DNA of 6,973 nucleotides, taken from contig PEWM01000132.1 in assembly GCA_002779455.1 (NCBI GenBank), positions 841 to 7,813 on the forward strand. Direction: 5' to 3'. The notes under the pieces were generated by a model, which was given only the letters and a program-made list of their open reading frames with translations, was not told where the DNA came from and did not search any database. The DNA is from Deltaproteobacteria bacterium CG07_land_8_20_14_0_80_60_11 (GTDB lineage Bacteria; Desulfobacterota; Desulfobaccia; Desulfobaccales; 0-14-0-80-60-11). Below are positions 5,663-6,973 of the stretch, piece by piece (within the stretch, counting starts at the first letter, position 1; each line of letters begins with the position of its first letter). The position numbers were made by a program, and so were the translations under genes.

Positions 5663-6973
5663 TTAACCGATAATCGGGTCCATTTCCAGGGCCGGGTGCT
5701 TCTTCTCCGTCAGGAAGGCCAGGATTTCGTCCTCGGTGACGCCCACAGTATCATCGGCAATGCGATCGAGCAGATCGGGCATCCCCTCTTCCTCGCCCCG
5801 TTTCAGGAGCTGTTCCCGAAGTTCTTCTTTCAGGATTTTGGGCATCCACACTATTCGCTTCAGGCCGCCGTCGCCTTTGACGAACTTCCGCTGGCAGACG
5901 TTGTACTTGCTGTGGCCCACGAAGCCCGGGGTTACCTGACCGCCGCCGATGACGCCGGCCAGGGTGGTGAACTTCATGCCGCAGGGGGTTTCCCCGGTGT
6001 AGTCCCGGTTAACCGTCATGATGCCGTTGCACATGGGCAATACTGCAGAAATGGCTTCGCAGCAGCCGCAGGTGGTCATGGGATCATAGACCAGGCTGTA
6101 GAAGTTGTATTTCTCCACCGTTTGCCGGGAGGCCTTGAACACGAAGTCATTGACTCCCTGCCACATGCCCAGCTTGTCATCCAGGGTCTCGCCCTTCTGG
6201 ATGGGCTGGTTGGGGCCGGTGGGATTGATTTCATTGGAGGCCTTGCAGTCCATCCAGTTGTAGGCGCCGCACAGGCCGGTCCGCTCCGGGCTGACCACGC
6301 AGACGTGGTTGGGGGCGAAGGACTGGCACAGGGTGCAGGAATAGTAAATCTCGGTAGTTTCGTCCCGCATGTTCTCCACCCGGGCGTCACGAACGTGATA
6401 GATTTTCCGGGCTATGTCGGTGAGTTCTTTCACCTTCTCCGGTTCGGTGTAGAGCTTCACCTGGCATTTGTCGAAGATGGCGCCGAAGTCCTGGTGGAAC
6501 TTGGCGTGCAGGATAACCCCGATGTGTTTCAGGCTGAAGCCCTTTTCCACCGCGGCCTTGCCGATCCGGTACCAGGCGATGTCCCGCTGCCCGATGTGCA
6601 TGACGCCCTGGGCGTAGTTCACCAGGTGGTGAATCTGCCGCTCCAGGATAGGCTCGAAGTCGGGCTGGAAGGCCCGGCCGGCCACTTCCACCACCACCGC
6701 CAGAGGCAGCCGCATGGGGATTTTGTCCTGCGGCAGGTCGGGAAGGTCGGGACCGAAGACTTCCACCTTGCCGTCTTCCACTTCGTCCATGCGTTTGCTG
6801 GTGACCCATTCCACCGCCTGGGTCTTGCCGCCGCCGCACTCGGCATAGAGGTCGTCTTTGCGGACCCGCTCACCTTCGAAGGCCGCCCCGAAGTTGACCG
6901 GGATGTCGATCTCGGTGATGGAGACCTTCAGGCCCCGAACTTCAATGGACTTCTGGCCCAACTCCGCCATGGG
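5663..6973 (-). CDS. acsB: Acetyl-CoA synthase (CODH/ACS complex) AcsB, C-terminal part
   Basis: AcsB joins a methyl group from the corrinoid protein, CO from CODH and coenzyme A into acetyl-CoA, and can run in reverse. Counting from the first Met in the window (6970), the A-cluster 4Fe-4S ligands are C212, C215, C224 and C234 (YYSCTLCQSFAPNHVC, then GLCGAYNW). The distal nickel site is C301-G302-C303 (TTCGCCEA). These match Moorella C506, C509, C518, C528 and C595-G-C597 with a constant offset of 294. The end, residue 435, then falls on Moorella residue 729, the last one. The window therefore appears to hold domains 2 and 3. The N-terminal CODH-contacting domain, about 295 residues, would lie beyond the right edge; the frame is still open there (a Pro codon precedes the Met). 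An archaeal-type short CdhC would also begin near here, so a short form cannot be fully excluded. The stop is TAA at 5665-5663. The operon promoter is not visible. Confidence 0.95.
   Translation of the reverse strand, partial: PMAELGQKSIEVRGLKVSITEIDIPVNFGAAFEGERVRKDDLYAECGGGKTQAVEWVTSKRMDEVEDGKVEVFGPDLPDLPQDKIPMRLPLAVVVEVAGRAFQPDFEPILERQIHHLVNYAQGVMHIGQRDIAWYRIGKAAVEKGFSLKHIGVILHAKFHQDFGAIFDKCQVKLYTEPEKVKELTDIARKIYHVRDARVENMRDETTEIYYSCTLCQSFAPNHVCVVSPERTGLCGAYNWMDCKASNEINPTGPNQPIQKGETLDDKLGMWQGVNDFVFKASRQTVEKYNFYSLVYDPMTTCGCCEAISAVLPMCNGIMTVNRDYTGETPCGMKFTTLAGVIGGGQVTPGFVGHSKYNVCQRKFVKGDGGLKRIVWMPKILKEELREQLLKRGEEEGMPDLLDRIADDTVGVTEDEILAFLTEKKHPALEMDPIIG

Overview
This GC-rich window (with one AT-rich island at about 1080-1470) looks like chromosomal DNA of an anaerobe that uses the Wood-Ljungdahl (reductive acetyl-CoA) pathway. 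The bacterial-type acetyl-CoA synthase, the form of AcsE, and a stand-alone glutamate-synthase-like flavoprotein next to an NtrC-type activator fit the Desulfobacterota best (sulfate reducers or syntrophs of the Desulfobacca/Syntrophobacter kind). That placement is an inference from protein character, not a measured phylogeny.

Layout. Bases 1-847 (+) hold the 3' part of a sigma-54-dependent activator gene, closed by an intrinsic terminator at 911-945. Bases 848-1517 are a 670-base non-coding region with four parts in order: the terminator; a pair of REP-like palindromes (968-1023); an AT-rich stretch with four copies of an ACA-N4-TGT element spaced exactly 30 bp apart (1087-1190); and a good sigma-54 -24/-12 promoter (1230-1245). 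A leader of about 260 nt follows, which may encode an 11-residue peptide. Bases 1518-3095 (+) encode an orphan FMN-domain glutamate-synthase-like protein with an N-terminal four-cysteine cluster. A convergent terminator region (3111-3191) separates it from a minus-strand operon.

The minus-strand operon reads, in order of transcription, acsB (acetyl-CoA synthase, 5' end outside the window), acsC (large subunit of the corrinoid iron-sulfur protein) and acsE (methyltetrahydrofolate:corrinoid methyltransferase). AcsE moves the methyl group between tetrahydrofolate and the corrinoid of AcsC/AcsD. The corrinoid protein passes it to the nickel A-cluster of AcsB, where it joins CO and CoA to give acetyl-CoA; acetate oxidisers run this backwards. 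Each intergenic gap of the operon carries a strong stem-loop. acsA (CODH) and acsD (small corrinoid protein subunit) are not in the window.

The acs genes are a known system. The least ordinary parts are the regulatory region at 1087-1245 and the orphan flavoprotein it appears to control.
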